Counted from the first letter of the stretch, positions 8,676-18,799 are shown. The stretch is DNA of 33,272 nucleotides from Candidatus Woesearchaeota archaeon (GCA_018221135.1 JAAOYB010000023.1:1-33272), one strand, 5' to 3'. Notes: a model not told the origin generated them from the sequence alone. Numbers and translations are program-made.

Positions 8676-10427
8676 TCAATGCACAGTGACGCTTTTAGCT
8701 AGGTTTCTAGGCTTATCAATACTCACGCCTCGAAGAACGCCGATGTAATAACTAAGAAGATGACCAATCATAGTACTATAAATCGAGAATTGGGCGTCGT
8801 CTGACTCAGGCACTAAGAAATCAACTTCTTTGTTACTTTTATCATTACTTATTACTATGACCTCTGCTCCTCTAGCTTCTACTTCTTTAGCACTACTAAG
8901 CATGGAAGGATTATTTTTTGGAATCAAACAAATAATAGGGGTATCCTTCTCAACAAGAGCGATGGTTCCGTGTTTTAACTCCCCTGCCATCATGCCCTCT
9001 GCGTGGACGTACGGAATCTCTTTTAATTTTAGCGCAATCTCTCTAGCGATAGGGTAAGTGGCTCCTTTGCCAAGAACGAACACATCCTTTTTTTTGTATA
9101 GTTTCTTAGCGTAAACCTTAACTTTGTCCTCGTTATCTTCTAAGGTCTTCTTTATCTTATCAGGAATAAGCGATAAGTCTTCTTTGTAACTGAAAAGCTT
9201 AGCAATAAAGAACAAGGTTATTAACTGGTTAGTAAACGTCTTAGTGCTAGCAACGCATACTTCTTGACCAGCTCTTATCTCAAGGCTCACATCGCTGTGA
9301 CGTTGGATAGTGCTGTATGGCACGTTAACTACACTAACAATTTTTGCGCCTTCTTCCTTGGCTTTTTTGATAACAGTCACTACATCCATGGTCTCACCGC
9401 TTTGACTAACAGCGATTATGAGAGTCTTATCATCAACTAAGTAAAAACTCTCAAATTCAGATGCGATGACTGCGTGGCTCTCAACGCCGCGACGATTAAG
9501 CAAGTGAACCCCGATAAGAGACGCGTGATAACTAGTGCCGCTAGCTACGAACACAACTCTTTTTGCTTCTCCTATCAAATCTTTTATCTTGGACAACTCT
9601 TTTTTTTGCTCTGTCTCCAAACTATTAATGAGGCGCTTACTAGTCTTGGGTTGCTCATGGATTTCTTTAATCATAAAATGAGGGTAATCCTGTACGTCTT
9701 CTTCTTCTACGCCCCAATCAAAAACCGTTATTTCCGTACTTTGAACATCTCCGTTAGAATCATAGAATGAGTAAGCGTTTTTCTTTATCTCTGCGTAGGT
9801 GTCGTCTTCAAAAAAAATTGCTTTGTTAGTCTCATCACTAAACGCGAATATATCACTAGCAAGCATGAAACCATCATCTAGTATTCCAAGTGCTAATGGG
9901 CTGTCACGCTTAAGAGCATACAACTTATCATCATTTTTAATTGTTAAAATAATAGCGAAAGTACCCCTTGCACGCTTAATGAATTCTTTAGCGGCTTCGC
10001 CAAAACTTTTCTTGTTCTTAATCATCTCATCATAGAAAAAGAAAGGGATAACCTCGGAATCCGTCTCGGTAACGAAATCGTATCCTTTTCTTTCTAATTC
10101 TTCTCTTATCTCATCATAATTCTCAATTATACCATTATGAACAACAAAAACTGTTTTTGTACTATCAAAGTGGGGGTGAGCATTAACATGGGTTACGCCG
10201 CCGTGAGTCGCCCACCTAGTATGACTAATACTAACAAAACTCTTAACATCTTCGTCTACTTCGCTTATGAACTCGCTCATAGGAGAGGTGCTCTTAGAAA
10301 AAACGCCGTTGTTTGTAGCAAAGCCAACACTATCATAACCACGATACTCTAAACGCTTAAGACTCCTAAGCAAATCACGTCTTACGCCGTGTTCTTCGAT
10401 GCTTATCTTAGCTGTTATCCCACACAT
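8676..10427 (-). CDS. glmS: Glutamine--fructose-6-phosphate aminotransferase (isomerizing)
   Basis: MCGITAKIS N-terminal Ntn Cys, LEYRGYDS, SHTRWATHG, SIS domains VASGTSYHA, C-terminal DKPRNLAKSVTVH. Confidence 0.98.
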   Translation of the reverse strand: MCGITAKISIEEHGVRRDLLRSLKRLEYRGYDSVGFATNNGVFSKSTSPMSEFISEVDEDVKSFVSISHTRWATHGGVTHVNAHPHFDSTKTVFVVHNGIIENYDEIREELERKGYDFVTETDSEVIPFFFYDEMIKNKKSFGEAAKEFIKRARGTFAIILTIKNDDKLYALKRDSPLALGILDDGFMLASDIFAFSDETNKAIFFEDDTYAEIKKNAYSFYDSNGDVQSTEITVFDWGVEEEDVQDYPHFMIKEIHEQPKTSKRLINSLETEQKKELSKIKDLIGEAKRVVFVASGTSYHASLIGVHLLNRRGVESHAVIASEFESFYLVDDKTLIIAVSQSGETMDVVTVIKKAKEEGAKIVSVVNVPYSTIQRHSDVSLEIRAGQEVCVASTKTFTNQLITLFFIAKLFSYKEDLSLIPDKIKKTLEDNEDKVKVYAKKLYKKKDVFVLGKGATYPIAREIALKLKEIPYVHAEGMMAGELKHGTIALVEKDTPIICLIPKNNPSMLSSAKEVEARGAEVIVISNDKSNKEVDFLVPESDDAQFSIYSTMIGHLLSYYIGVLRGVSIDKPRNLAKSVTVH

Positions 10428-10436
10428 TTTATATTA

Positions 10437-11078
10437 TCAACAACTTAAATTCTTTAATTCATTAATATCACTTATTATTTTATCGGCTTCTCCAAAGACG
10501 CCTTCATCAAAAGTCGTGGTGATTCCTATCGCTTTCATCCCAGCAGCCTTAGCGGCTACTACGCCGTTAACAGCGTCTTCAACAACGCAGCAACTAATAG
10601 GATTAACGCCGAGTTTCTTAGCTGCTAACAAGAAAAGATCCGGTGCGGGTTTTGAATGCTCTACTTCTCCGCTAAAACAAGCAGCATCAAAGTAATCACT
10701 AAGACCAAACCGGTTAACAACGTACTCATACATGTGTTTAAGAGCACTAGTAGCTAAAGCCAACTTATAACCTTTTTTTCTTAGAACACCTAATGTTTCT
10801 TTTACTCCACTAAACAATTCGAGTTCTTCATCAAGGATTCCTTTTTCTGTGTCAAATTTTTCTTTAACGATATCCTCTGGTTTCTCATCTAAGCCGTGAT
10901 CTTCTATCAATTTTTCCCCGATTTCATACGTGCTAGTCCCGTTGTACTTCTCAAAAATCTTAAGGCTGAAAGAAACATTTCTTTTCTCAAACATATTCTT
11001 CCAAATCTTTAAGTGCATGGGCATACTATTAACTATTACGCCATCCATGTCAAAAATAAAAGCCTTAACCTCTCCCAT
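10437..11078 (-). CDS. HAD-superfamily hydrolase (beta-phosphoglucomutase-like subfamily)
   Basis: FDMDGVIVNSMPMH, ATSALKHMYEYV, VVEDAVNGVVAAKAAGM. Confidence 0.92.
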   Translation of the reverse strand: MGEVKAFIFDMDGVIVNSMPMHLKIWKNMFEKRNVSFSLKIFEKYNGTSTYEIGEKLIEDHGLDEKPEDIVKEKFDTEKGILDEELELFSGVKETLGVLRKKGYKLALATSALKHMYEYVVNRFGLSDYFDAACFSGEVEHSKPAPDLFLLAAKKLGVNPISCCVVEDAVNGVVAAKAAGMKAIGITTTFDEGVFGEADKIISDINELKNLSC

Positions 11079-11086
11079 CTTTTTTT

Positions 11087-12280
11087 TTATTTGGTTTTGT
11101 CTTTCTCAACGACTTCCCCAGGCCTAGTACTAGTATTCGGCCAAAACTTACGACCAGGCAATATACTAGTATTAACACCGGTCATCACTCCATCACCAAT
11201 TATTGTTCCTAACTTCTTCATACCAGTATCAACTAATTCGTCTCTAAGCATTGACTTAATATTTTCTTTGTCATGACGCAGATTAGCAACCACGGTACCC
11301 GCGCCTACGTTACAACCCTCACCGATTACGCTATCTCCTACGTAGCTAAGATGAGGAATATTACTATCATCACCAATAATGGAGTTCTTAATATCGCAGC
11401 CTTGACCAACGTGGCAATTACTACCGATACTAGTACTGCCTCGAATATAACAATTAGGACCAATCTTAGAATTATCACCAATAATTACTGGGCCTTCGAT
11501 GTACGAGCCGCTCATAACAACACTGTTTCTCCCAACGCTTACTCGTCCTTTGATCATAACACCGTTTTCTATCTCGCCAGAGATATCGTTTCTTATTTCT
11601 TTTAAGACTCGCTCATTTGCTTTTAGTAAATCCCAAGGGTAACTAACAGCCATCCAACTATCTGTCTCAACAACTCTTACTTTGTAATCCTTACACAACT
11701 CGCTTATCACATCTGTGAATTCGAGTTCTCCACGCGCACTCTTCTTAACGTTTTTAAAATAATCAAAAACTTTAGGTTTCAATTTAAAAGCTGAGCAATT
11801 AACAAAATCGCTTACGTGCTCTTTTGGCTTCTCAACTATTCTTTTAAGAAAATCTTCATCTCTTAATTCTAAGATGCCAAAACGACTAGGATTCTCAACT
11901 CTTTGACCTAAGATGGCATAATCATGTTTTCTTAGTTTCTCAAAATCCTCTTTTTTGTACATGTCATCTCCTACGGCTAAGAAGAAATCGTCTTCGCCAA
12001 CAAAACTTTCTGCTTGGAGCACGGCGTGAGCTGTTCCTAACTGCTCTTTTTGCTCAACGCACACAATTCTTATCCCAGAGTACTCCTCACCCAAGGCGTC
12101 AATTATCATTTCTTTTTTGTAACCGACAACGATTACGGCCTCGTCAACCAAGCCAACTAATTCGTCAAGTAAGTGCTTAATTAACTCCTTATTACCCACT
12201 TTTAACAACGGTTTAGGCCTAGTAATAGTAAGTGGTTCGGTTCTTGTACTCTTTCCAGCCGCGAGAATCACTGCTTTCAT
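11087..12280 (-). CDS. glmU: Bifunctional sugar-1-phosphate nucleotidylyltransferase/acetyltransferase (archaeal GlmU type)
   Basis: MKAVILAAGKSTRTEPLTITRPKPLLKV, GTAHAVL, C-terminal left-handed beta-helix hexapeptides. Start moved to 12280 from 12301. Confidence 0.93.
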   Translation of the reverse strand: MKAVILAAGKSTRTEPLTITRPKPLLKVGNKELIKHLLDELVGLVDEAVIVVGYKKEMIIDALGEEYSGIRIVCVEQKEQLGTAHAVLQAESFVGEDDFFLAVGDDMYKKEDFEKLRKHDYAILGQRVENPSRFGILELRDEDFLKRIVEKPKEHVSDFVNCSAFKLKPKVFDYFKNVKKSARGELEFTDVISELCKDYKVRVVETDSWMAVSYPWDLLKANERVLKEIRNDISGEIENGVMIKGRVSVGRNSVVMSGSYIEGPVIIGDNSKIGPNCYIRGSTSIGSNCHVGQGCDIKNSIIGDDSNIPHLSYVGDSVIGEGCNVGAGTVVANLRHDKENIKSMLRDELVDTGMKKLGTIIGDGVMTGVNTSILPGRKFWPNTSTRPGEVVEKDKTK

Positions 12281-12284
12281 TTTT

Positions 12285-13625
12285 TTAGTTTGTTTCCTCA
12301 ACGATTTTTTTTGAGATCGTATCAGCTATCCTTTTTATTTCTTCCTCGTCGCTTCCTTCAACCATGACGCGACACAAATTCTCGGTTCCGCTGTAGCGAA
12401 CAAGGATTCTTCCATCGAGGTTCTTAGAGAAATCCTTAACCAAATAACTAGTTTCTTTTAATTCATCAAGAGGCTTCTTCTCTTTGACTTTGACGTTAAT
12501 CAATACTTGAGGATACTTTACTAATTTATTTCTAAGCTCGGATAAGCGAACCTTTTTCTCTTTTAGTATCATAAGGATTTGCAAAGCCGTGATGGTTCCG
12601 TCCCCTGTAGTGGTGTGATCAGAGAGTATGATATGCCCTGATTGCTCCCCGCCCAATACGAAATCGTTGTTTTTCATCTCTTCAATAACGTAGCGGTCCC
12701 CAACAGCGGTTTGCACCAACTTAATATTTTTTGCTTCCAAAAACTTTTTTAAACCTACGTTGTTCATAACCGTGCTCACAACGATATTATTTCTTAATTT
12801 TTTCTTCTCAAATAAGTATTCTGCGAGGATTGCTAAGATGTGATCTCCATCTAAGACTCCGCCTTTTTCATCAACTAGTATGACTCTGTCTGCGTCTCCA
12901 TCAAGAGCTATGCCTAAATCAGCTTTTTCTTCTAAGACTCTTTGTTTTATTATCTCAGGGTACAAGGCCCCGCAACTCATATTAATGTTTTTGCCGTTTG
13001 GTCGATTATTAAGAACAATGACTTGCGCTCCTAGTTCCTCAAATATTAACGGCGCGATTTTGTAAGCGGCTCCGTTAGCGCAATCAACAACGATTCTTAA
13101 TCCTTTCAAAACCTTGTTCTTAATCGTGCTCTTAGCAAATTCGATATACCTACCAGCGGCGGCGTCTATACGATGAGCTCTTCCTATTTTCTCACCAACA
13201 TAATTCTTAGTTTCTATTTTCTCACCAAAGACCAAGTTTTCTATCATTTTTTCTTTTTCGTCATTTAATTTATAGCCGTCTTTATCAAAGAATTTAATGC
13301 CGTTATCCTCAAAGTTGTTATGGGACGCGCTAATAACTATTCCGCAGTCAGCGGCGAAGCTCTTAGTAAGGTGGGCAATCGCGGGTGTCGGCATAGGACC
13401 TACGAGTAATACGTCTGCGCCCATACTAATAATCCCGCTTGTAAGAGCGTATTCGATCATGTAACCAGAAAGGCGTGTGTCTTTGCCAATGAGTATTTTT
13501 GGTCTTGGTTTTCCGTTTCTAAAAATCTCGGCGGCGGCTTGGCCTAGTCTTAGTGCTATCTCAGCGCTTATTGGGTGCGTATTAGCTAATCCTCTAACCC
13601 CATCAGTCCCAAACAATTTTTTCAT
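12285..13625 (-). CDS. glmM: Phosphoglucosamine mutase
   Basis: MKKLFGTDGVRGLANTHPISAEIALRLG, ISASHNNFEDNGIK, ALDGDADRVILVDEKG, VRYSGTENLCRVMVEG. Confidence 0.96.
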   Translation of the reverse strand: MKKLFGTDGVRGLANTHPISAEIALRLGQAAAEIFRNGKPRPKILIGKDTRLSGYMIEYALTSGIISMGADVLLVGPMPTPAIAHLTKSFAADCGIVISASHNNFEDNGIKFFDKDGYKLNDEKEKMIENLVFGEKIETKNYVGEKIGRAHRIDAAAGRYIEFAKSTIKNKVLKGLRIVVDCANGAAYKIAPLIFEELGAQVIVLNNRPNGKNINMSCGALYPEIIKQRVLEEKADLGIALDGDADRVILVDEKGGVLDGDHILAILAEYLFEKKKLRNNIVVSTVMNNVGLKKFLEAKNIKLVQTAVGDRYVIEEMKNNDFVLGGEQSGHIILSDHTTTGDGTITALQILMILKEKKVRLSELRNKLVKYPQVLINVKVKEKKPLDELKETSYLVKDFSKNLDGRILVRYSGTENLCRVMVEGSDEEEIKRIADTISKKIVEETN

Positions 13626-13673
13626 AACAAGAAAAGCTAACCATGAATTATTTATAAATTTTTAGAAATAAGA

Positions 13674-14144
13674 TTAGATTAGTTTTAGAGTTTTTAGTTG
13701 TTCCTCAACGTTTTTTTTATCTGTCCAGACAACTATTGGTTCATGGCCTTTCTCGCTTGCTTCTATTCTGCACACATCAAAGATTTCGCTGTCAAGGTTT
13801 TCTCTGACTTTTTCTTCTGAGTAACTTCTTTTCTCTAAGCGTTTCTTTAACACTTTAATATCGCACTTTGTCACAATGCACAAATCAATTATTTCTGAGC
13901 TAATATGGTGGCTTAGGTGAGAGTCAAGCACGACGTCTTTATTAACGAATTCTTTTCTTACAACGCCACTTAGCTTATCCTCGTCGATTACGTCACAATT
14001 ATTTATTTCGTCGCGGTCAACAACCAATCCTTTCTTCTTTGCAAAAACGCCAAGATCAACGTACTCAAAACCTTTCTTCTCTGCTATTAGTTTAGCGACG
14101 CTCGTCTTACCACTCCCTGGAGTCCCAGTAACAATAATCATCAT
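13674..14144 (-). CDS. Adenylate kinase AK6/Fap7-like P-loop NTPase
   Basis: IIVTGTPGSGKTSVAK Walker A, LDSHLSHH, RSYSEEKVRENLDSEIFDVCRIEA. Confidence 0.9.
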   Translation of the reverse strand: MMIIVTGTPGSGKTSVAKLIAEKKGFEYVDLGVFAKKKGLVVDRDEINNCDVIDEDKLSGVVRKEFVNKDVVLDSHLSHHISSEIIDLCIVTKCDIKVLKKRLEKRSYSEEKVRENLDSEIFDVCRIEASEKGHEPIVVWTDKKNVEEQLKTLKLI

Positions 14145-14182
14145 AGAATAAGAATAAGAAACAACTTTATTAATATAAACTT

Positions 14183-16261
14183 CTATTTCTTCTCAATTTT
14201 TTTCTCAACACTTATCCCTGCCTCAGCGCTTTTCTCGTCTTTTTGTACCGGCGCAGGCGGAGGAGTCGCGACCTGAGCAGCAGTGGCAGCACTCATAGCT
14301 CGTTTGAGCAAGAAAATAATGTCTTCTTTTTTCTTTTTCTCTTTTACTTTCTCAGCTAACTCAATATTTTTTTGGACTTCAACAATCCACCTAGCAATAA
14401 CGTTTTTGCCTTTGATGTGTTTTTTGAAATCTTTCTCGCTCATATGACGAATAACTTTTATCAAGCCATCAAGGTCTGTTACGGACTCGTTATTTATCTT
14501 AAAATAATCTTTGATATTAGTTTTTTTGCTAATCTTGACTTTTTTACGATCAAAACTAGAGAGGTACGTGAACTTCATAACTTGCTGGATGGCTATCATC
14601 AACAACAATATGACCATGCTAAAACCTATAAGTGTCCACAAATCACTTTTTAAGAATTCATACTTAACATTAAAAAGCATGGCTTCTCTAAGAGTCTCGC
14701 TACCAAGCACGAAAGGGTTAAGCTTGGCCACTTTTAAGATGTAAGGAGGCATGCTCTCCAAAGGCAATATGAGATCAGATAATAACAAAAATAATGAAGT
14801 AATACTTATAGCGCCTATCATAGCTGTTTCTTCACTGTTAAAAACGTAACCTATAGCCATCCCGATGAATATGAAAACAGACTCGATAATAAAAACTAAA
14901 ACAACAATTAAGCCGAGGTTATCAAGTATGGGCGCTTTGAAAAGCAGCGCTGCTATTACTAGGACCAAAGCGATCTGAAAAGTAGTCATAACAATCCCTG
15001 TGAGGTAAGTTGATAAAATAAACAAAGAATCATTAGTGGGCGTTGTGAAATTCCTAAAATAAGCTTTAGAGTTCTTCTCCATTAAGATAAGGTTGCTTGA
15101 AAGCAAGATGCTAATAAACATGATTAACAAGACAATCAGGCTAGGAAACAAATAACCAAGGTGCGTGTTTTGAGGGTTTATAGTCTCAATCGTAGTAGTT
15201 ATGGGGTTGACGATGCTCTCAGCTTCGCTTATCTCGATGTTATCAATAAGCGCGGTAATCCCTGCTAAGTCGTTTTTGATATCGCCAATCATATCTATTT
15301 TTTCATCTATTCCTGCGTCGATATCATCTTTTAAACTCTCACTTACTCTGTTAATATTTTTTTTTGCTTCGTCAACGTCATCTAGCATCATAGTAACTGA
15401 GCCGGTCAATCCAGAAACGCTACTCATCAAAGCAAGCCTAGCACCCTCGGTGTCATTCCAAGCATAGAAAATGACGGCGTCATCATTGTAATCAAACAAT
15501 AAATTTGTGGTGTCAGACCAGTTATCTTGTTGGCTAGGCGCTGCTACGCCGTATGTTTCTAATAGAACTGCTTCGTCAAGGACTTCGTTTGATAAATCTT
15601 TAAAATCTTTTAGATTATCTCTTAAGGCGTAACCAGCACTGCTAATACTTCCAGAAGTCTTGCTTGCTTCTTTGGTATCAATTACTATTGTGTTGAGCTT
15701 TTTTTGCATGTCAAAACTTTCTTCTTTTAACTCCTCGTTTAACTCGATTAATTCATCGAGGTCTTCTTGGGTTAATAGGATTCCTTGCTTGTTCAAAACT
15801 AAGATTTCAAGGATGTTACCGGTTAGTTCCATGCTAAGGTTGCTGCTTGCCAAGCTAAAACCCCTCTTGACAGTATCAATAATGTTATAAACAAGGTTTA
15901 TCTTTGATTTATCAACGTAGAATATTATCTCGTTAGTCTTATTGTTTGTTATCTCGAAGTCTTGTGGGAAACTAATACAGGCGTGTATGCTGCTAAGCTT
16001 GATGTTTTCTTTGCACTCCTCAATACTTGAATATTTTTGAAGCGTATAAGTCTCTGTGTCTATTTGTGAGATGTAACTATTTACTAATTCGTTATCTTCA
16101 TATGAGTGGTACCCGACGTTGACGCTAAGAGCGCTACTATTACTAAAAGCTAAGCCGACAAGAATTATTAAGACTAAAGGACCAAGTATTATTACTAGCG
16201 CAGAGGACTTACTTCTAAAGAGGATCTTGAAGTTCTTGTACATTATCTTGTCTAGCTTCAC
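14183..16261 (-). CDS. ABC-2-type transporter permease (YhgE/Pip-like ectodomain) with C-terminal cytosolic extension
   Basis: N-terminal TM, long coiled-coil ectodomain, cluster of C-terminal TMs, then about 130-aa charged tail with Pro/Ala linker. Confidence 0.85.
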   Translation of the reverse strand: MKLDKIMYKNFKILFRSKSSALVIILGPLVLIILVGLAFSNSSALSVNVGYHSYEDNELVNSYISQIDTETYTLQKYSSIEECKENIKLSSIHACISFPQDFEITNNKTNEIIFYVDKSKINLVYNIIDTVKRGFSLASSNLSMELTGNILEILVLNKQGILLTQEDLDELIELNEELKEESFDMQKKLNTIVIDTKEASKTSGSISSAGYALRDNLKDFKDLSNEVLDEAVLLETYGVAAPSQQDNWSDTTNLLFDYNDDAVIFYAWNDTEGARLALMSSVSGLTGSVTMMLDDVDEAKKNINRVSESLKDDIDAGIDEKIDMIGDIKNDLAGITALIDNIEISEAESIVNPITTTIETINPQNTHLGYLFPSLIVLLIMFISILLSSNLILMEKNSKAYFRNFTTPTNDSLFILSTYLTGIVMTTFQIALVLVIAALLFKAPILDNLGLIVVLVFIIESVFIFIGMAIGYVFNSEETAMIGAISITSLFLLLSDLILPLESMPPYILKVAKLNPFVLGSETLREAMLFNVKYEFLKSDLWTLIGFSMVILLLMIAIQQVMKFTYLSSFDRKKVKISKKTNIKDYFKINNESVTDLDGLIKVIRHMSEKDFKKHIKGKNVIARWIVEVQKNIELAEKVKEKKKKEDIIFLLKRAMSAATAAQVATPPPAPVQKDEKSAEAGISVEKKIEKK

Positions 16262-16284
16262 TTTATTTCTCTCTTATCCTTTTT

Positions 16285-17289
16285 TTAGTCGTCTTTTTCT
16301 TTTCCGCCGAGTTTCTTTCTGCTCTTTTTTGCTAAGCTCAAAAATACTTCGTCAAGGCTTGGTTTTGATAAGCGAACATCTATTAGGCTCTCGTTGTTTT
16401 TTTCTATTAAGTGTAATAATTCATGAAGAACTTTTTCTGCTTGGCTCGTGTAAATTACTAGTTCTGTTCCTTTATTTTCCATCTTAGTAATGTTTTTGTG
16501 TTGTAACGACCCTATTAATTTCTTGTAGTTTCCTGGGAATGTTTCTAAGTGGATTTCTTCATCTTTTGAATATTTATCTTTTAGTTGGTCTGGGGTGCCT
16601 ACACTAACAATTTTTGATTGGTGCAATATGCTTATCCTATTGCACAAAGTTTCTAGTTCTTGTAAGTTGTGGCTTGCTAAGACTATCGTTGTTCCTTTCT
16701 TATTGATTTTTTTTATTAGTTTCCAGAAATGTTTTCTAAGAAAGGGGTCTAAGTCAGCTGTTGGTTCGTCAAGGATTAATACTTTTGGGTCGTGGATTAA
16801 TGCGCACGCGATGTCTAGTCTTTTCTGCATACCTCCTGATAAGTGATCTGCGAGTACGTCTTTTGCTGTTACTAATCCCATTAGGTTTAGCAGGGTTATT
16901 ATGTTTGTTCGCCTATCTGGTTTTGAGAGTCCGTAGAGTGAGCCGAAGTAATCTAGGTTTTCGTACACGGTTAGTTTTGTGTAAAAACTAGGTTCTTGAC
17001 TTGCGAAGCCAAAGATTCTTTTGACTTCGTTTTGTTTTTTGAAAACGCTTCTAAATGGTTGTTGGTTGTCGTAGAAGTCAAGTAGGTGTTCTTCTTTGAA
17101 TAATATGTCTCCGCTATCAATTTTTAGAAATCCTATCATGGATGAGAGAAGCGTTGTTTTTCCGCTTCCACTCGCTCCGATTATCCCAAAGATTTCCCCG
17201 GCGAATATGTCTAGGTTTACGTGATCGAGAACTAAGTTATTGCCGTATTGTTTGGCTACGTCTTTGAAGCGGAGAATCACGTTCGACAT
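16285..17289 (-). CDS. ABC transporter ATP-binding protein
   Basis: GIIGASGSGKTTLL Walker A, HLSGGMQKRLDIACAL signature, VLILDEPTADLDPF Walker B. Confidence 0.96.
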   Translation of the reverse strand: MSNVILRFKDVAKQYGNNLVLDHVNLDIFAGEIFGIIGASGSGKTTLLSSMIGFLKIDSGDILFKEEHLLDFYDNQQPFRSVFKKQNEVKRIFGFASQEPSFYTKLTVYENLDYFGSLYGLSKPDRRTNIITLLNLMGLVTAKDVLADHLSGGMQKRLDIACALIHDPKVLILDEPTADLDPFLRKHFWKLIKKINKKGTTIVLASHNLQELETLCNRISILHQSKIVSVGTPDQLKDKYSKDEEIHLETFPGNYKKLIGSLQHKNITKMENKGTELVIYTSQAEKVLHELLHLIEKNNESLIDVRLSKPSLDEVFLSLAKKSRKKLGGKEKDD

Positions 17290-17349
17290 AGTAAACTTAT
17301 AATCTGAGACTATTTTTAAACTTAATTAATCATTCTATAATAGTAAAGA

Positions 17350-17769
17350 TTAATGGTGTTTGTGGTAGAAACGTTTTTCTAAGTAGTTTTCAATCGCCAT
17401 CTTAGAAGCATCAAAATGAGGTAGTGGCAGGTTTTCTGGGTCCTCCCAACTCCACCCTTCGCACTTATCAGGTTCTAAGAGTTTTGGCTCACCACTAAAA
17501 TCGTCGCAGAACAACACCACGCTTACACTATGAAATTTTTCTTTTTTGTAAGTCTCCAAATTATTAGTTAAACCAATAACTTCGATTTTGTTTAAGATGA
17601 GACTTGTTTCTTCTAGGATTTCTCGCTTCGCCCCGTCTTCAAAAGTTTCTCCGTCATCAAGTCCTCCTCCTGGGATACTATAGAAAGGAGCAATAATATT
17701 TTTTCTTTTCCCAACTAAGACCTTACCGTCGCTATTAACAATGATTACTCCTAAACCAACTTTTGCCAT
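17350..17769 (-). CDS. NUDIX hydrolase
   Basis: Nudix box GGGLDDGETFEDGAKREILEETSLI. Confidence 0.95.
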   Translation of the reverse strand: MAKVGLGVIIVNSDGKVLVGKRKNIIAPFYSIPGGGLDDGETFEDGAKREILEETSLILNKIEVIGLTNNLETYKKEKFHSVSVVLFCDDFSGEPKLLEPDKCEGWSWEDPENLPLPHFDASKMAIENYLEKRFYHKHH

Positions 17770-17843
17770 GAAAAAACACTAAAACACTGCTTATTTTTAA
17801 GTTTTAGCAAAACATTTAAGAATAAAACCGTTTTTCTAAAGGT

Positions 17844-18185
17844 TTGTAGGTCGATGTTTTGGCAGTCGCAGATTGTTGTGAGGAAAGTCCACGCACCAGT
17901 ATAGGCCTGCTCGTGGCAACGCGAGACCGAGAAATCGGTGTTTGCCGCTCAGAAACGAAACCACCAAAAGATGAGCAAATGATGCGCGCGAGACGAATCG
18001 GAGACGAATCGTTAGTTAACCCGCAGAAGCGTTTGAGTTTTTTGGAAAGGATGAAACGGCGAGACAGCCAGGCGGTGCAAGCCCGCCAGGGTGCTAAGTT
18101 GAATGCCAAGACCAACCATCGTAACAAAACAAGAAATGTTTGTTATTTGGGTTGAGGACAGAACGTGGCTTACTTCGACCTACAA
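17844..18185 (+). ncRNA. rnpB: RNase P RNA
   Basis: Terminal helix ttgtaggtcga/tcgacctacaa; conserved gaggaaagtccacgc and gaggacagaacgtggcttacttcgacctacaa blocks. Confidence 0.93.
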
Positions 18186-18213
18186 CTTTTTTAAACAAAA
18201 AAAACAAAATAAA

Positions 18214-18393
18214 ATGGCTCGAGACAACAAGATAAACCTTCCAAGTAGCGGAGCAGGACTAACAAGATACTTTGATGAGTACAAAAGCAAAATAGAGCTC
18301 AAGCCAAGCGTGATAATCGTCCTAGTAATAGTAATCATAATAATAGAGATATTCTTACACACACAAGGACTAAAACTCTTAGGAATAGTATAA
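18214..18393 (+). CDS. Preprotein translocase subunit Sec61-beta
   Basis: MARDNKINLPSSGAGLTRYFDEYKSKIELKPSVIIVLVIVIIIIEIFLH; 59 aa, single C-terminal TM. Confidence 0.92.
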   Translation: MARDNKINLPSSGAGLTRYFDEYKSKIELKPSVIIVLVIVIIIIEIFLHTQGLKLLGIV

Positions 18394-18401
18394 ATAATAA
18401 A

Positions 18402-18746
18402 ATGATGCCCGGAATGAACCCTAGACAGATGCGCCAAGCAATGCAAAAAATGGGCGTACAACAAGAAGACATAGAAGCAGAACAAGTAATAATTAGGTGC
18501 GCTGATAAAGACATCATAATCGAAGATCCTCAAGTAGCAAAAGTAACGATGATGGGCCAAAAAACTTGGCAAGTAGTAGGAGAAGGAAGAGAAGAAAGAC
18601 GCGACACCACCCCGGACATAGACGAAGAAGACGTAAAAACAGTGATGGACCAAACAGGCAAAGACGAAGAAACAGCCAAAAAAGCGTTAGAAGAAAACAA
18701 AGGCGACATCGCAAAAACCATTATGGAACTATCAGAAAAAGACTAA
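18402..18746 (+). CDS. nac: Nascent polypeptide-associated complex protein
   Basis: MMPGMNPRQMRQAMQKMG, NAC core, C-terminal UBA (VKTVMDQTGKDEETAKKALEENKGDIAKTIMEL). Confidence 0.96.
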   Translation: MMPGMNPRQMRQAMQKMGVQQEDIEAEQVIIRCADKDIIIEDPQVAKVTMMGQKTWQVVGEGREERRDTTPDIDEEDVKTVMDQTGKDEETAKKALEENKGDIAKTIMELSEKD

Positions 18747-18799
18747 TAACACCTTTTTTTAGTTAATTATTTAAAAAACAAACACCTCTCATTTTTTTT

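Noticed and set aside
9474-10352. Plus-strand ORFs inside glmS (9474..9770, 9799..10035, 10137..10352)
   Set aside because: Antisense to a clearly conserved CDS.
11273-11605. 110-aa plus-strand ORF rich in T/N/I inside glmU
   Set aside because: Mirror of hexapeptide-repeat coding sequence; periodic composition explained by the beta-helix on the other strand.
17816-18155. ORFs 17859..18155 (+) and 17816..18127 (-)
   Set aside because: They lie inside the RNase P RNA gene; amino-acid sequences look non-protein-like.
18180-18766. ORFs antisense to or out of frame with sec61-beta and nac (18180..18653 -, 18335..18517 -, 18514..18714 -, 18530..18721 -, 18566..18766 +)
   Set aside because: Shadow ORFs of well-supported genes; low-complexity translations.
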